From contig OX393561.1 of the NCBI GenBank assembly GCA_947652115.1, forward strand, positions 46,256,004-46,320,003: a stretch of 64,000 nt of DNA. The letters run 5' to 3'. This stretch comes from Blastomussa wellsi. Lineage: Eukaryota; Cnidaria; Anthozoa; Scleractinia; Plerogyridae. Below are positions 1 to 13,500 of this stretch, in pieces; the first letter of the stretch is position 1, and each line of letters opens with the position of its first letter. A model generated the notes under the pieces. It made no database searches. It had not been told where the DNA came from and saw only the letters and a program-made list of their open reading frames with translations. A program made the translations under genes and the position numbers.

Positions 1-333
1 CATATTCAAAAGAGTACTTGTGTTTTCCAGATATAATCGATCAGACATTTTAAGAACCTTAGCAATATTAGGAAGTAAACGTTCCTGACTTGAATTGAGT
101 GGCCGGAAGGAACAGGCGTATATTGTTAAATGATCGTCGATCAAGAAAAAAAATTATCAGTCTTGTAAATGTAAGATCCTTATCTGCTCACGAACAGACT
201 GGGCAGTGTACCTTCAAATGAGGCGTATTGATCAGATATTTCGGATTTCGTTTTAGTTTGCGTAATTAAATTTTTCAATTTGCCAGCTAGTCAAGTCATT
301 GTGCATTACTCGTTAACGGTCTATAACTTATGG

Positions 334-488
334 CAGGGGCACCCAACGAGTCTGTTCCTCACTTTATCTGTTCCCCACGCAGCGCAACTTTTGCTGGCTG
401 GTAAAATGTGATACATTTTTCCCAGCGACACTCATCGTTTGGGTAACAGAATGCACGCTGCCAACAGTTTGTTCGTTGGGTGCCCCTG
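334..488. mobile_element. 155-bp MITE with 6-bp target duplication
   Basis: The ends are inverted copies of each other, CAGGGGCACCCAACGA on the left and TCGTTGGGTGCCCCTG on the right. They are flanked by an identical direct repeat TTATGG at 328-333 and 489-494, as expected for a target-site duplication. There is no coding capacity, so this is a non-autonomous DNA transposon. The superfamily is not assignable from the ends alone. Confidence 0.8.
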
Positions 489-841
489 TTATGGGGACAT
501 TAAAGAACCCAGACACTTATCGCAAAGTGTAGGGCATGGAGTTCCCTGTGTTGTGGTCTGGTGTGCTGTGATGTGAAGGTTGGGATGGGAAAATGCTCAT
601 CATATTCGCATACTATTGCTAGAGGCCTAACAAGCCTCATCAACCCGAGGGTAAGCACCGAAAGCCGCAAAACTCAAGAAAAAAAAATTTTTCAAATCGG
701 CATTCTCAATCCTCACGGTATCAACGAACGCTTTTCATTCAACTAATTTATTCTGTTGTTTTTCACGTTACCAGGTACCAACCAATAGCATAGCTCCATC
801 TTTCTGTATATAAACCACACACGACCCACAATTCCTTGATT

Positions 842-949
842 CGCTCAAAGGAAGGGCTAACGCTCGAAACGTCAGCTCTCTAATCTCTTTACAGTGGCCA
901 ATTCACATTATCAACCCAGTTGATAAAACCAAATTATATTGTTATCCTG

Positions 950-988
<39 letters not shown>

Positions 989-990
989 TT
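842..990 (+). mobile_element. Penelope/hammerhead-type repeat fragment
   Basis: This is one of several dispersed copies in the window (also near 20.8, 31.8 and 43.7-44.0 kb) of a repeat containing GAAGGGCTAACGCTCGAAAC, then a 'gtggccaatt...ttgataaaacc' block and an A/T-rich tail ending 'tttctttagaaacttacccc'. The 843-876 segment resembles a hammerhead ribozyme but its CUGANGA core is lost (CAAAGGA here). It is probably a decayed terminal repeat of a Penelope-like retroelement. Confidence 0.6.
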
Positions 991-2084
991 CTAAACAAAA
1001 GTATGATGATGACGATCATTGTTCGGCTAGGCTGGCTTGGCAAAACATTACGACTTTTGGTAACTCAGTGATGTTTATGTTGCATTGTAAATACTGACTG
1101 TCTAGACGACAAAGAGTAACTAATAAAGTATTACTTTAGAACGACCAATGATCTATGATATTTTTAAAGATAGGGGCTAATTGAGGGACACTATTCAGTG
1201 GCAGATCCTGGTCTTTAGCTAGGGGGGGGGGGGGTTATTCAATCAATTGAAGCGTGGGACGAGGTTGCCCTCGATGTCCGAGCCAAAGGCTCATGTATAG
1301 AACGCATGACAGTAAAAGGGAAATAAACAGAGGAAGACTAACAATATCATCATATCAAATAGCCCGCCCAACCGTGTTCTTGAGGTAAGATACCCGTTAG
1401 TTACCAGGACATTCCTGCTACTTTGCTCGGATGCAGCAAAGTAACAGGTATGCTTATTGAGCTGAAATAAACATGTCATTTTAACTCGACAGCCCTGTTC
1501 GTTGCAGGTGCCTCTTGTAAATTGTCAAGTGAGTATAATAGCCGCGAAAGACGCATTCGCGGCAGAAGGCAAATAAAGATACGGCTGTGAAGTCACGTAA
1601 ATTTTTCTGCTTAATTTTTCTTTCTGTAACGGTTGCAATTTGTTTTCATGTAATTTTTACATAGAACTTTATCTACATGGTCTTTGAAATTCATTTTTCA
1701 TCTCTTTATCCGTCCCGTTTCCAAAAATTAATTATTTCATCCATTCCCGGGGGGCGTTGAGCGGGTACTACTTTAAATTTCAGATAGGTATGTGCCGCGA
1801 AGGTTCTTACATGTAAACCCTGACCCTATTTAAGGATAAAGAAAACGGAACAAACAATCTCGACACCCTATTCAAGGAAAAAAAAAACGAAAACTAAGAA
1901 AGGTATGAACGGGTTAACCTTATTTCGTTCCTGTATATACGTAACGTTAATACTCTTAACGGATTTTTCAGTTTAAATAGACCGTTTTATTTTCGTTGCA
2001 CTTGCCGTTTACGTACTGAAATTTTAGACGATACAATTTCGATACCCTGTCTAAGGATCACACCAGGAGCAATGTCAAAAGCCG

Positions 2085-2241
2085 CAGGGGCGGATCCAGG
2101 ATTTTTCTCAGGAGGGGGTGCACCACTAAGGAATGCGTAATTGATGGGTGACGTAAGCAGAATACTAGTTATATTAGAAAGTCGCAGGTCATCTCAGGGA
2201 GGGGTGCGCACCCCCTGCACCCTCCCCCTAAATCCGCCCTG
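2085..2241. mobile_element. 157-bp MITE
   Basis: The termini CAGGGGCGGATCCAGG and the inverted CCTAAATCCGCCCTG match imperfectly. The interior is purine-rich next to a GCGCACCCCC palindrome. There is no coding capacity, and I could not define a clean target duplication. Confidence 0.6.
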
Positions 2242-2557
2242 AAAAGGGGCGAAAATTATACCCTATTTAGGATCGAGAACCCTATACGGCGGCACATACC
2301 AATATAGCCCATATATGGGAGTACTTCCCCGGGAACAAACTTGTTATAATATAAATTGTTTTAATGCATGTTACTGATGGGTTTATATGGCAATGAAGCA
2401 CGCATACTAGAATCTTAAACAACTCAGTGATCGGTATGTCATTTCTCCCCCGAATAGGATATCTTGATATACATTGAAATTCTTTTTCAAATAGTAGCCC
2501 AAACAGAGGACGGGTGATTACTTGAGAAATTATATAATATTTTGACGCATGCACGAG

Positions 2558-2639
2558 TAGTCTAAGTGTAGCTGTACCCACCCCCCGAGGAGAAACGTTC
2601 TTTCGGGGGGGAGGGGTGGGTACGACTAGACGTGGGCTA
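2558..2639. mobile_element. 82-bp foldback element
   Basis: The arms TAGTCTAAGTGTAGCTGTAC and the inverted GTACGACTAGACGTGGGCTA flank a C-run/G-run hairpin centre. It reads as a short MITE or foldback remnant. Confidence 0.5.
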
Positions 2640-4440
2640 AAGCAAAGTATCGTATTATTTAAGGGTAACATCACACACAAATTCTGACAGTGAAATTAGT
2701 TTCGTGTTATTGATCATGAGTACCTTTTGAAGTGCAATATAACTAGTGATTGTGGAAACGTATGTGCATATTTGACAGTATTGGATAAGCCAGCGAATAG
2801 CTGGGTGTTGGAAACCCTTCCTTCCTGTTCTTAAAGCCGGATTACTTTGACTCGAGTCTGCAAAGTGACTTTGATAGCCTCTTTTATAGTGCAAAGATGG
2901 CAAATAAAAAATATCGTCGTTCTACTGCTGGAAAAAAAAGTCTGAAAATTCTGATTTCTTTGTTCAGTGGAGACTCATTCCTTTCTTACCGCTTTTAATA
3001 TTGAAAAAGTAAAAAAACTGCTTTATTTTTTTATCCTGCATGAACATAGTGCTTTCAGAAGCGTTGAGGAATTAGTATCAAAGTAGTTATGCACTATAGT
3101 TTGACATCTAGAACTGAACCCGTTGTAAAATCGACATGTCAGCTGAGAGTTCGCAGAAATCATCTTACCAACTTTGCGTTGCTTACGTCACAAATGATAC
3201 CCTTTTATTACAGATTTCTAAAATTTTAGAAATCGCGGAAAACCGCATTTCTGTTTTTAGTAAGAACAGTTTTTGAGGTATTCTATAATTTTAACAAAAA
3301 TCGTACCGTAATGTTTTTTTTTCGTGCAACAGATCTTTATTGTTCAGGGTTTTCTATATAGCGATAATTTCAAGCGGTGTCTGAATGGTCTATTCAAGGG
3401 TTCATTCATTGCTTCATGGCTGTCTGTGCAAGCTTACGTTTTTTTTCTTTTTAAATGCTAGGAGCTTTGTGCTAACGAGACTCTAACTTGATAGCTTTGG
3501 GGTCTTGATGGATCGCCCAAATGGTCCCCTGTCAACTGTCTGTGCGAGTAATTTCGCTTCCAAGCGATCAAATTCTGTAAACGTATTAGCATGCTTGGCT
3601 TGAAAAGCATCGATTTCTTCCTCGTTCGAGATCATGTAAACTCATCTAACAATGGCATTTATCAAATTCAGCTCGTCAGTTGCTCAAAGCACATTCTGTG
3701 CCATTCATTCATTCGCCCGGTTTTTTAATGGTTTTTGAAATAGTTTTTAAGGGTTCTTGTACTATGCGAAATAAAACGAGGAATTGGTAGCGCAAGCTTG
3801 GGAAAATCATTTCCATCAGAAGAAGTTGAATTTAAACCATTGCGTGCAGGAAGAACTTCTCTGGTATATGAATTATTCACAGCTGCCCTAAGCCACAACG
3901 ATTAAAACTGAAAAAAGTTAACAATAGATTGTCATTATTTACTCTGCGCGCTTCAGCTTTCTATTTCAACTTTTTTCGTTCTTTAATAAGCAAATATTTT
4001 GCCAAATCCACTTCATTTTCAAACCACTTCATTTTCTCAGACTCGCTGGTTTTGGTGATTCGCATCAGTCACGTTTCGTGCCGATTCTATCCGATTCACA
4101 AAAAGTAGTATTTTACGGGGAGTCCTCAAGAAAGTGATAGCGAGGCATGAAATAGAGTCAGTTAATGGGCTTTCTCCGGCCAAACCGACATTTAGCAGTA
4201 TTGAGATTCGATGATGTATTCAGAATTGACAACATGGCGCTAAAAGCTGTGTAGTGAGCACGAAATAAAAATTTAGATGAAAAGTATAAAAAATCACCAA
4301 ATGGAACAGTCCAATGATGCAATAAACCTTAAAGCAAAGGTCTTTGGTTTCTTTTATTGTGTTTTCGAATATTGTTGAGGAAAATTTTCTTTCCGTGACT
4401 TCCTGTGTTATTCATCCGACAAGACATCATGTTTAATTGT

Positions 4441-4528
4441 CGTCTGCGACTGACTGGGTACTAGCACGTGTACTATTACGTCATCAGATGGTCGCCGGTC
4501 ACACAACAGTTGGCTTTTATTGCCCAAT
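4441..4528 (+). promoter_or_regulatory. Putative promoter-proximal region of the DNAJA2 gene
   Basis: Within 65 bases of the start codon there is a palindromic E-box CACGTG (4465-4470) and a CRE/ATF-like TTACGTCA (4476-4483). No TATA box is obvious. Use of these sites is inference; the transcription start cannot be placed from sequence. Confidence 0.3.
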
Positions 4529-7500
4529 ATGGCGGACACGCGGCTGTACGAAATTCTCGGTGTTTCGCAAAGTGCGAACGATGTGGAGATAAAAAAGGTA
4601 AATCAAATAGCTTTTCGAAGTGTAAAATAACCTTTTGAGGTTTCTTTGTCGACTGATGTGATTTTAACTGTCTGAAAACGGTCAAATTCGTTAGGCTTAC
4701 AGGAAGCTCGCAAAAGAGTTTCATCCTGACAAAAACCCGGACGCTGGCGACAGAGTAAGTTACTTGCTTTGCAGTTATTCACTTTAAGAACCAGCTATTT
4801 ATTTTTGTGTTCTAAAATCTAACCTTTTGTCTTCAGTTTAAGGAAATAAGCTTTGCGTATGAGGTGCTTTCGAACCCCGAAAAACGAGAACTTTATGACA
4901 AGTATGGAGAGAAAGGATTGCGCGAAGGTGCTGGTATGGGTAAGTCATTTTCGATACCGTCTAAATCCTTCTTTTAACGTCTTTTGGGCCTACTTTTGCA
5001 CGCTTACACATTTACAAATTGTCCATAATTTGCTTTCCGCTTTAAAGTGACGTGTTATCTTCCACATTCGACTGAAAGGAAGCTCGGGTTGAGTTGACTT
5101 AGTTTCGTTTATGTTCCATCTTGTTATCTTCTTATTTATATTTTAACACTTTTTTCTTATTTTTTCTCTCGAGGTGGAGGTATGGACGATCTTTTGTCGC
5201 ATATTTTCGGTGGTTTTGGCGGTGGAATGTTCGGTAAGTCGATATTTTGATCGTGTTGGCGCCTGAACATTTACTGTTCTAAGCATGTTCAGAATGGAAG
5301 AAAATGCCAAAAAACGAATCTTAACCGGAAGTGGATTAAGCTAAGAAGCAAAGAAACTGACAAATCATTTAGTCTTTTCATGATTCTGTTATGTCGCAAA
5401 TATCAAGTTGGCAACAATTTGGCAACATTTTCAAGTGTGGAACGCGTTTATTGAGTTTTAATGCGGCCATGCCTTGCCAAAGCCCACGAAAGAGGCAGTA
5501 AGTCGTTTTTTGTGGAGATATTGGTGTCGAGACTTCGATATCAGCCCAGCTTCTGAAAATCGGTGATGTATTAAGAACATTCCATCCACATTTGCGGCTC
5601 CTTTGGGTTAACTGCGTCATAAAATAATCCTTTTATCTTGTTTAGCTTGGGGAATTTCGTTTATTCCCAGTTATTGGGAAATTTCGAGCCCTTTAGCGAG
5701 CAGAAATCCCTGACAATAGATGTAAATTCTACCTGTACATTTATAAACTAGATTCAGATTTTGACATACGATAAATTCGTGGGGCAACACGGTTTCTTCC
5801 TCTATTTTACTCATAATAAGAAGCTATTTTGTAGGATCGTATTATGGCCGTAAAGTGTTATCATTGCTAGTGAAATGAAGACTTTTGTTATGTTGTTCTA
5901 GCTGCAGAAAATTGATGACTCTGGCCTCTCTGTGTAATTTTTTCTGAAAATAGAACTCTGCGCATAGCGTTACAAATATCTTATCACCAAGGAAACTAAT
6001 GTCAAACTTAACGCAAAGGAATATTCAAACTAATGTGCTAAATGCTCTCACTTATGGTAATTGAGAATGGTATAATATATAATATAATGTTGTGGATATT
6101 CCGATCAAAAAAATTGTCTACCCTGTAATTTATTGTTTTGTCTTGAATTAGGTCTGTTGATCTGTAAAAGGTTGCATTGTCATAAAACATGTCTATAAAT
6201 TGTTTTATTTTTAGCAACAAATTATTTTGTTTTAACTAATTTTTATTTTAATTTACCCTTGGACGTGTTATAATATTATTGAGCATTACACAAAAATGCT
6301 AAATCCTAAAAATACTCGTCTGGTACTCGATTTTTTGTAACGCTTCCTTCATGGCACCTGTGGATGTGAAAATATGTTCTTGGTACTACTTTGTCAGCTG
6401 TAAAAAGTTAATCTATCAATAAAAATGCAGCTGGTTGCATCTAAGCATGAACACAGGATGAAAGAGCATGTTCTTATTAGACATTGGTTGTTGTCTGAAG
6501 CAATGCCAGGTGACATTTTGCATGAGTTGCCATGGTCAAGGGAGATGAAATTCAAAAACTCGGCTTGCCCTTCAAGCAAGCTGTAATTTCATCTAACTGG
6601 TCCAAATCTCCGAGGAGCTACCCTGAAAAATGTTATCAGTTTATTTTATTTCATTTGTTTTAAGAAAGGATTTGTATAATTTCACTTTCTTTTATGAACT
6701 GTATGCTAAACTGCCCACTAGACACAAGTGTCAGAAGTTTGCTATTTGAAAAAACCACCAACAACAACAGCTAACATTCCTTCACTCAGGTCCACTTCAT
6801 GCCTGCCTGCAGGTCAACCTGTGATAAGAGGGTGCTTGCCCAACCACTTCAATGGTTTCACAGACAGCCTTATTGTAATGTCTTGATGGTGCCTCTGTAT
6901 TGGCCTGCACAAACTTTGTCAAATTTTACTTTTTATTACCATTTGCGTCCATCCTTGAAGTGTGACGAATTTAACGCTTAGTCTTGCTTTTAAAATGTTC
7001 ATGGTTTGTCTGGTTACATCTCGCTTTTGACCATTGAAATTGATAGGGGACAGACCACAATCTCAATGTTGGTTCCTGTAAAAAATATCTAATTGCCATA
7101 ACCGTTCATCAGTAGGATGTCTAAAATGGTTGTACAGTAATTCCACAATTGGTTTCAGCTCCATTAAATCCTATAACAATTGCAGAACATTTCAGGTGGA
7201 GCCACCCACGATGTGAGCGCAGTAACTGACAAGAAAAAGTAATAAGGAAAACAATGAAAAATAAATTAAACCATTAAATTGCGAACAAAGCATACACGTC
7301 AACTAAATAAACCAAACATGCGCACCACATACGAAAATATGTGTGTGCATGCCTTCAAATCCAAATGATGGATCTGGAAGCAGCCCCTATATATGAACTA
7401 GAGTTATAAAGACGACGTAAAAGTTACAAACAAGCAAAGGATACATTGTTGGTTCTCAATCGCAAACGCTGATCTCAATTCCCGAAGTGTAATGTCATAT

Positions 7501-10500
7501 TTAACGCAAATGATTTCACCGTGGCGTTTTAAGAACTTAATAAACGATTTGAGAAGCGCCATAAAATTGACAACAGTCATTTTTCATTCACGAACTGTCA
7601 ATGCTTTCGAAATTAGCCTGCCTACTTCAATGAAAGGTTGCTCTGACAATATTATTGCAATGGAGACCAGAGACATTAACAAGTTTGGAAGGAATTGTTG
7701 TCCACAAGTCGCTTTAGAGTAAGATATATAATTTAATATCTTTGATTCATTGGTCAAAAGTGAGATGTAACCAGACAAAACAATTACTGTTGTGAAAGTA
7801 ACACTACATGCTAAATTTGTCATGCTTCAAAGATGGACACAAATGATAGGAACATGGCAAAAGATTGTACTACAGTACTTTTAGTTCAATTCAAGCAGAT
7901 AAAATGAACAGCCCACAGATCTTTACAATAAAAATTTTTATTGTCACGCCACATGTTTATGGCATGCTGAGCATAACGTTATTGTATCTTTTGTTTGAAT
8001 GGTGTTTTTCGCTCTTCAATTGTGACTCTCTTTCATGCAAAGTAATTTATAAAATCATGTTCTTAATATATGAGTTATGTGATAGGCTTCTGGTTATATA
8101 TAAAATAAGTAGGTGACCAAAATATGATCCGGCAACTAAATTTTTCCAATTAGTCACCACAGCACAAAAGTTAATTTTGAGCTGAGTGAGAGATCATCAC
8201 AGTTATGTACTAAACAATCGCGGACCCTTATCTGTGTTTACAATTGAATTGGTTGCACGCAACTCGGTAAGAGTTCCTTACAACTGAGAGTTCCTCAAAG
8301 GGACACAGTGAGTATTTTCAATTTTCAATCGTTTACTGAAAAACTGTTTTTGAGTGTGCCTTTGCTCATCCTATGATCCTATTATTTTTATCATTAGATA
8401 TTATTTTTATCGTATGGATCTTGACGAAGTGTGATATGCAAATTAGCTATGGAATGGTATCTAATGCGCATGTGCACCAGCTGATAACAAAGTGCAGCTA
8501 GCTTATGTGCTCTCCTTCCTGTATGCACCATTATTTGAGGTTACACAGCTAAAAGCATGAGCCAATTGTTTTATAACATGCTTGTATGAATAAAGTCCAG
8601 AAATAAAGTATACAAGGTAAATGTATAATCTGGTGTCAGAGAGGGTGGTAAATTAAGATGCATGTACATTGGAGTAATTGAAGTCCCAGAAATATAATAA
8701 TAAGCATCTAATGTTTCCTTGCCTCTTGTCATAATTTTGTTTACTAGGTGGTGGAGCCTTCAGGCAGAGAAGAAGGCGGGGAGAAGATCTGTTTCACCCT
8801 TTAAAGTAATACTAATTTTTATGTGATTAAGTTCCATTGTGCCTGTATGACAATTAGCCTGACCTAATTTATTAGATATTGTACTGTAGTACTGGCTGGC
8901 TCTTCAGTCTTGGTTTCATGTATTTTGCAGAGACTATAGCCAGTAGAGAGCAGTTTATTAAGCTATTAATAATGCTGGTAATAATGCTGCTCCAGGAAAT
9001 GGCTGTTTAAACTCGGAAATTTTGGGCAGCTTTATTTTCAGGAGGAAGTGCTGGTTAGGAAAAATTATGCTTTATTGGGAATCAATAGACCTCTTTAGTT
9101 TCGTATGTAAATTGCCCATTTCAGATCATGTGATGCTATCAAGAGAATGTCCTTTGTTTATCTGCAAATTATTCATTCATTTCACATGGATTTTTTTGAA
9201 TTTGAAAGCAATAATTCTCAAGGGTGACATCACATCTGAAATGGGACAACAAACAAACAAAGCTAAAGAGACGGTCTGTTGTTCAAACTGGTGCACGAAG
9301 ATCGATGTTCATGTATGTAACTGAAATTTCATTAATTGCCATTAATGAACATTTATTGGCCCTATCTAATTCCTATTGAGCCATCGTGATAAAAATCTTT
9401 ATGTACGCATGGCCGTGCTCAATAAAATGACGTGTGCAATTGCATTTGAAGAAGCTGAAGAATTGTGTCTTCACGAGGCCAGTTTCTTTATTTTCAAAGT
9501 CATTCGAACAAATTAGAGCCATCTCTGAAAACTCTAAACTTCGCTTTTTAGCTTTGATTTCATCGATCATTTTAATTCGCCGTCCGATTTCGTCGCTGTT
9601 TTTTGTTTAGTTTTCTTCATAAAACCATTTTCATCGCATGGATTGTCAATCTATTAATGAAATAATTCAACCAAATTCAAAGCTAACCCTTGAACCATTT
9701 AGAATTGAAATAGAAAACTTGTAAAATTAATGCTGTCGCTAAATCAACTGAATCAATCCCGGCAATGAAAACAAAATTTTCAATGTGCGGTCAAGAAGCT
9801 AGAGTTGCTCTCGGCTATTGCCTCAAGCAACTCTTGCGCTTCTTTCGTGCTCTCCAAACTTCCCACGTACACCATAACTCGATATATGCACGCTAAGCAT
9901 GAACCAATTCTTTAATGCCCCAGTGTCAGTTTTATGCAGCAATATTTTATGGTACAGTATGTGGAAACTCTGCAATGCTGTACTGCATTATTAATTATGC
10001 ATTTTCTACTTTCTTTTAAGTTGGCATTAATGTAATATTCATAATAGATACATGTATGTAATATTATTTACAATTAAAATTGTTTTTTTGCAGAGTTACT
10101 TTAGAAGATCTTTACAATGGAAAATCAACTAAATTGCAACTCAGTAAGAATGTGATCTGTGCAGTATGTAAAGGGTAGGTACATGTATGTGTGGGCTTTA
10201 ACTTCAACCAAACCTAGAGAAATAAATAAAGAAACAGGCCTGAAATGATGATTATTAAGAAGTACTCATTCAAAAGATGAAGAGGACATCAAGCCAAAAC
10301 AAGCGTGTTTTGTTTCTCAAGTGTACCCCCAAAGTAACTGACCTGTTTTATGGTTGTGCAATACATTGGTTGAAGTTTTTTCATGGTCCTGTGATAATTG
10401 GAAATAACACAAGTTTGCACACTTTCTTCAGGGCTGGTGGTAAAGCTGGAGCTGTTCGTACATGCCAAGGGTGCAAGGGTCGTGGCATAAAGGTCACTAT

Positions 10501-13500
10501 TCGTCCGATTGGTCCTGGAATGGTCCAGCAGATGCAGTCTTCTTGCAATGAATGCGGTGGCGAGGGTAAGGAAATCTTGATAAATAAATAAATAAATAAA
10601 TAAGTCACTTTATGTAACACTGCTGTGCTATTGGGGAACACTGTAAATAAGGAAGCAAATATTGCAAATGAAACAGAAAGTTGTTAAAAATCCCAACTGA
10701 TAGAGAAAGATAAAAAGCCATTCTAATTATTTTGGTATAATTATACAGGTGTAGTAGTATTGTTAGTAACAACTTTGTGTGATGAATCCTCTGTTGCCTC
10801 ATGCTGACTTCGCTTGAATCTCGATTTTCAAAAGCTTCTTAATATTTATTTTATTTATTTACAGTATTTATTTGTCTGTCTGTCTATCTAACTGAGAAAA
10901 TTATTGTTAAAAGTTATTGTGTTCCAATTCGATCTGGATCTTGTAGCCTTAAATGCTACCGTGTCTAAATGAAGGTGGTTAATATTATCATTAATGTGTT
11001 AGGATACCTTTTATATGTGACCCTCTATAAGATTTGGGTCATTTTGGTATTGATGGTTATAACACGACACTTGTGGGATGTCAAGAACCTTGATATGCAC
11101 ATAGTCAATAAGCAAAACAAATGTCAGTGTGCTCTGACTAAGTATTGTTTTTACCTGCTTGACACAGAAAAGCTTTGTATTATAATTTATTGACATGCTG
11201 CAATGGACTTTGTTTCTTGGCACAGTGCAAGAAGGCTTTGCAATTGCTTGACTCATTACGAAAACTGGCTTTGTTGCTTAACTAGGTTCAAAATGGCTTT
11301 ATTCTTGACACGGCACTCTTCCTTGGCTTATACCGTGCCTCAAACCTGCATGTCTCCCTGCATTATTCTGGCAAATTACAGTTGTAAGAGCCAAGATGCT
11401 GGCAGAAGTAAGCTTCTGTATAAAATTCATGTACACTTGGCACAATAAACATCATCGTAAAAGTGACTGAGGCCCGAGGTAGAACAGGTTTAGTATACAA
11501 ATGGGTAGACCCTTCCTTATCAGTAAGGATTTGGGTATCATTCAGAGTCCAAGGTTCAATTACGGCTGAAAAGTAAGCTTACCACGAAAGCATCAATGAG
11601 ATGGGAAATACTTAACATTGGGTAGCCAAGGGTAAGTGAGGAAAATTTTCCTCCTAGTTTTTGGCGGTAATTTCTAAGCGTTTTCGTGCATATTTCAAGT
11701 CCATTAGTCCAATCAATGGGTACTTTAAAGACAATCCGCTTCGATTATGATTGAGTTGGACAAGTTGCACATATAAATAAATCTTGTGATAAGAGAGACA
11801 AACTTTCTTGCCTTCTGTCTGAAACTGTAAACAATGTTTTGCACATTAAGCTTGTTGTAGTTCATTCTTTGCATGGTAAGTGCGTCAACACAGTGTGTTG
11901 TTCGCAAGGTAAGTGTGTGTTTTTCTCCTGGTTAGTGTGTGTTATTGCACAAGGTAAGCATGTACATTATATTTTTCGTTCGGCAAAGGTGTGTACTCGC
12001 ATGGTAAGCATGCTTTATTTGCATGATAGCTTTTGTTGTTGAATGCTGACACGGATTATTGTCTTTCCTTCATTTTTATCATGTTGTATTAAACAAAAGA
12101 CAATTTAATTGAGGCCATAGTCTGGCATGGTTGTTCCATGTTAAATTGTCTTACCGTGTGAACGTGTCATGTGCAAGTTAACACCAAAGTAAACCAAATC
12201 CTCTGGAGGGTCTGTATGGTGTCACAAATAAACAGTGACATAATCCTGAGCACATATATGTATACATGTACAAGCTGGTCTTTCCACTTCCTACAACTTC
12301 TTCATTTTGAGTGGTTAGCATGTGGTGACATTAGTTTTCTCTTTAATTTCAAACATTGAAATAATTCAGAACTCTGGTTTATATAAGGTCAGCTGGCTTC
12401 TGCAGCCACAGTAAATGTAACATTTTGCTTTTCTTTTGCTTGTTTTTAGAATTAATGTTGTTTTTTCTGGAGTCAACAAAATACAGTGTTATTATTCATG
12501 CTTGGGAGTCAAATAGTACAATTGGATCCCCAGTAAGCAAGAAAATCACTTATTACCGCATTGGAACATAAAAGGAAACCTTTTTGTCTTTCATCAAAAG
12601 TTTCGTGCGAAATGAGCACACACAGTAAGCTTACTTTTCAGCCGTAATTGAACCTTGGACTCTGAATGATACCCAAATCCTTACTGATAAGGAAGGGTCT
12701 ACCCATTTGTATACTAAACCTGTTCTACCTCGAGCCTCAGTCACTTTTACGATGATGTTTATTGTGCCAAGTGTACATGAATTTTATACAGAAGCTTACT
12801 TCTGCCAGCATCTTGGCTCTTACAACTGTAATTTGCCAGAATAATGCAGGGAGACATGCAGGTTTGAGGCACGGTATAAGCCAAAATTCAGAACTCTGGT
12901 TTATATAAGGTCAGCTGGCTTCTGCAGCCACAGTAAATGTAACATTTACACAAAGGGAAGGTTTGTCATTGGTTATGCTGAACTGAGTGGAGCATTAACA
13001 GTAGAATATTGGGGGAGTCGTTGTTATATTAATATATAAAATGTTACAATGCTGAACCGTGAGCTTGTAAAAGAATGTGTTCTTGGTCCACCTCCCTTAG
13101 TCAAGGCTTAGGGTCTTAAATTGGACAGTTTTGTTTGTGATTTTTCAGGTGAGGTTCTCAATCCTAAAGACAGGTGTAAAAAATGCCAGGGGAAAAAAGT
13201 TGTCAAAGAAAGCAAGATATTAGAGGTGAAGCTACTCACTGTAAAAGCATTGCAAAATATGTTAGTAATTTTATGGAATAAAGGAGTAACACATCAAATA
13301 AAAATCCTAAACATGTTGACCAAGAAGGAGTTAATTACTCCACATATTATTGAAACAAACAGAAGCCAGCTGGGTGTTAACAGCTTTGATATTTGCGATT
13401 TTGCTCTGCAGGTCCATGTAGACATGGGCATGAATGATGGTCAAAAAATAACTTTTAGAGGAGAGGGAGACCAGGAGGTAAGAGAAAGGAAGCTGTTTGA

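Larger units (their letters stand above)
1..4440. other. Intergenic region with scattered repeats
   Basis: I see no convincing exon in this stretch. The open frames are short, lack good splice sites and match no family I recognise. It holds two MITEs, one G/C-rich foldback, one Penelope/hammerhead-type repeat fragment and a short poly-G run near 1224, each listed separately. The rest is AT-rich single-copy-looking DNA upstream of the DNAJA2 gene. Confidence 0.6.

Noticed and set aside
9373..9570. 65-codon minus-strand frame in a DNAJA2 intron
   Set aside because: The sequence looks protein-like ([16 protein letters not shown]) but upstream stops, lack of splice sites and no recognised family leave it unsupported.
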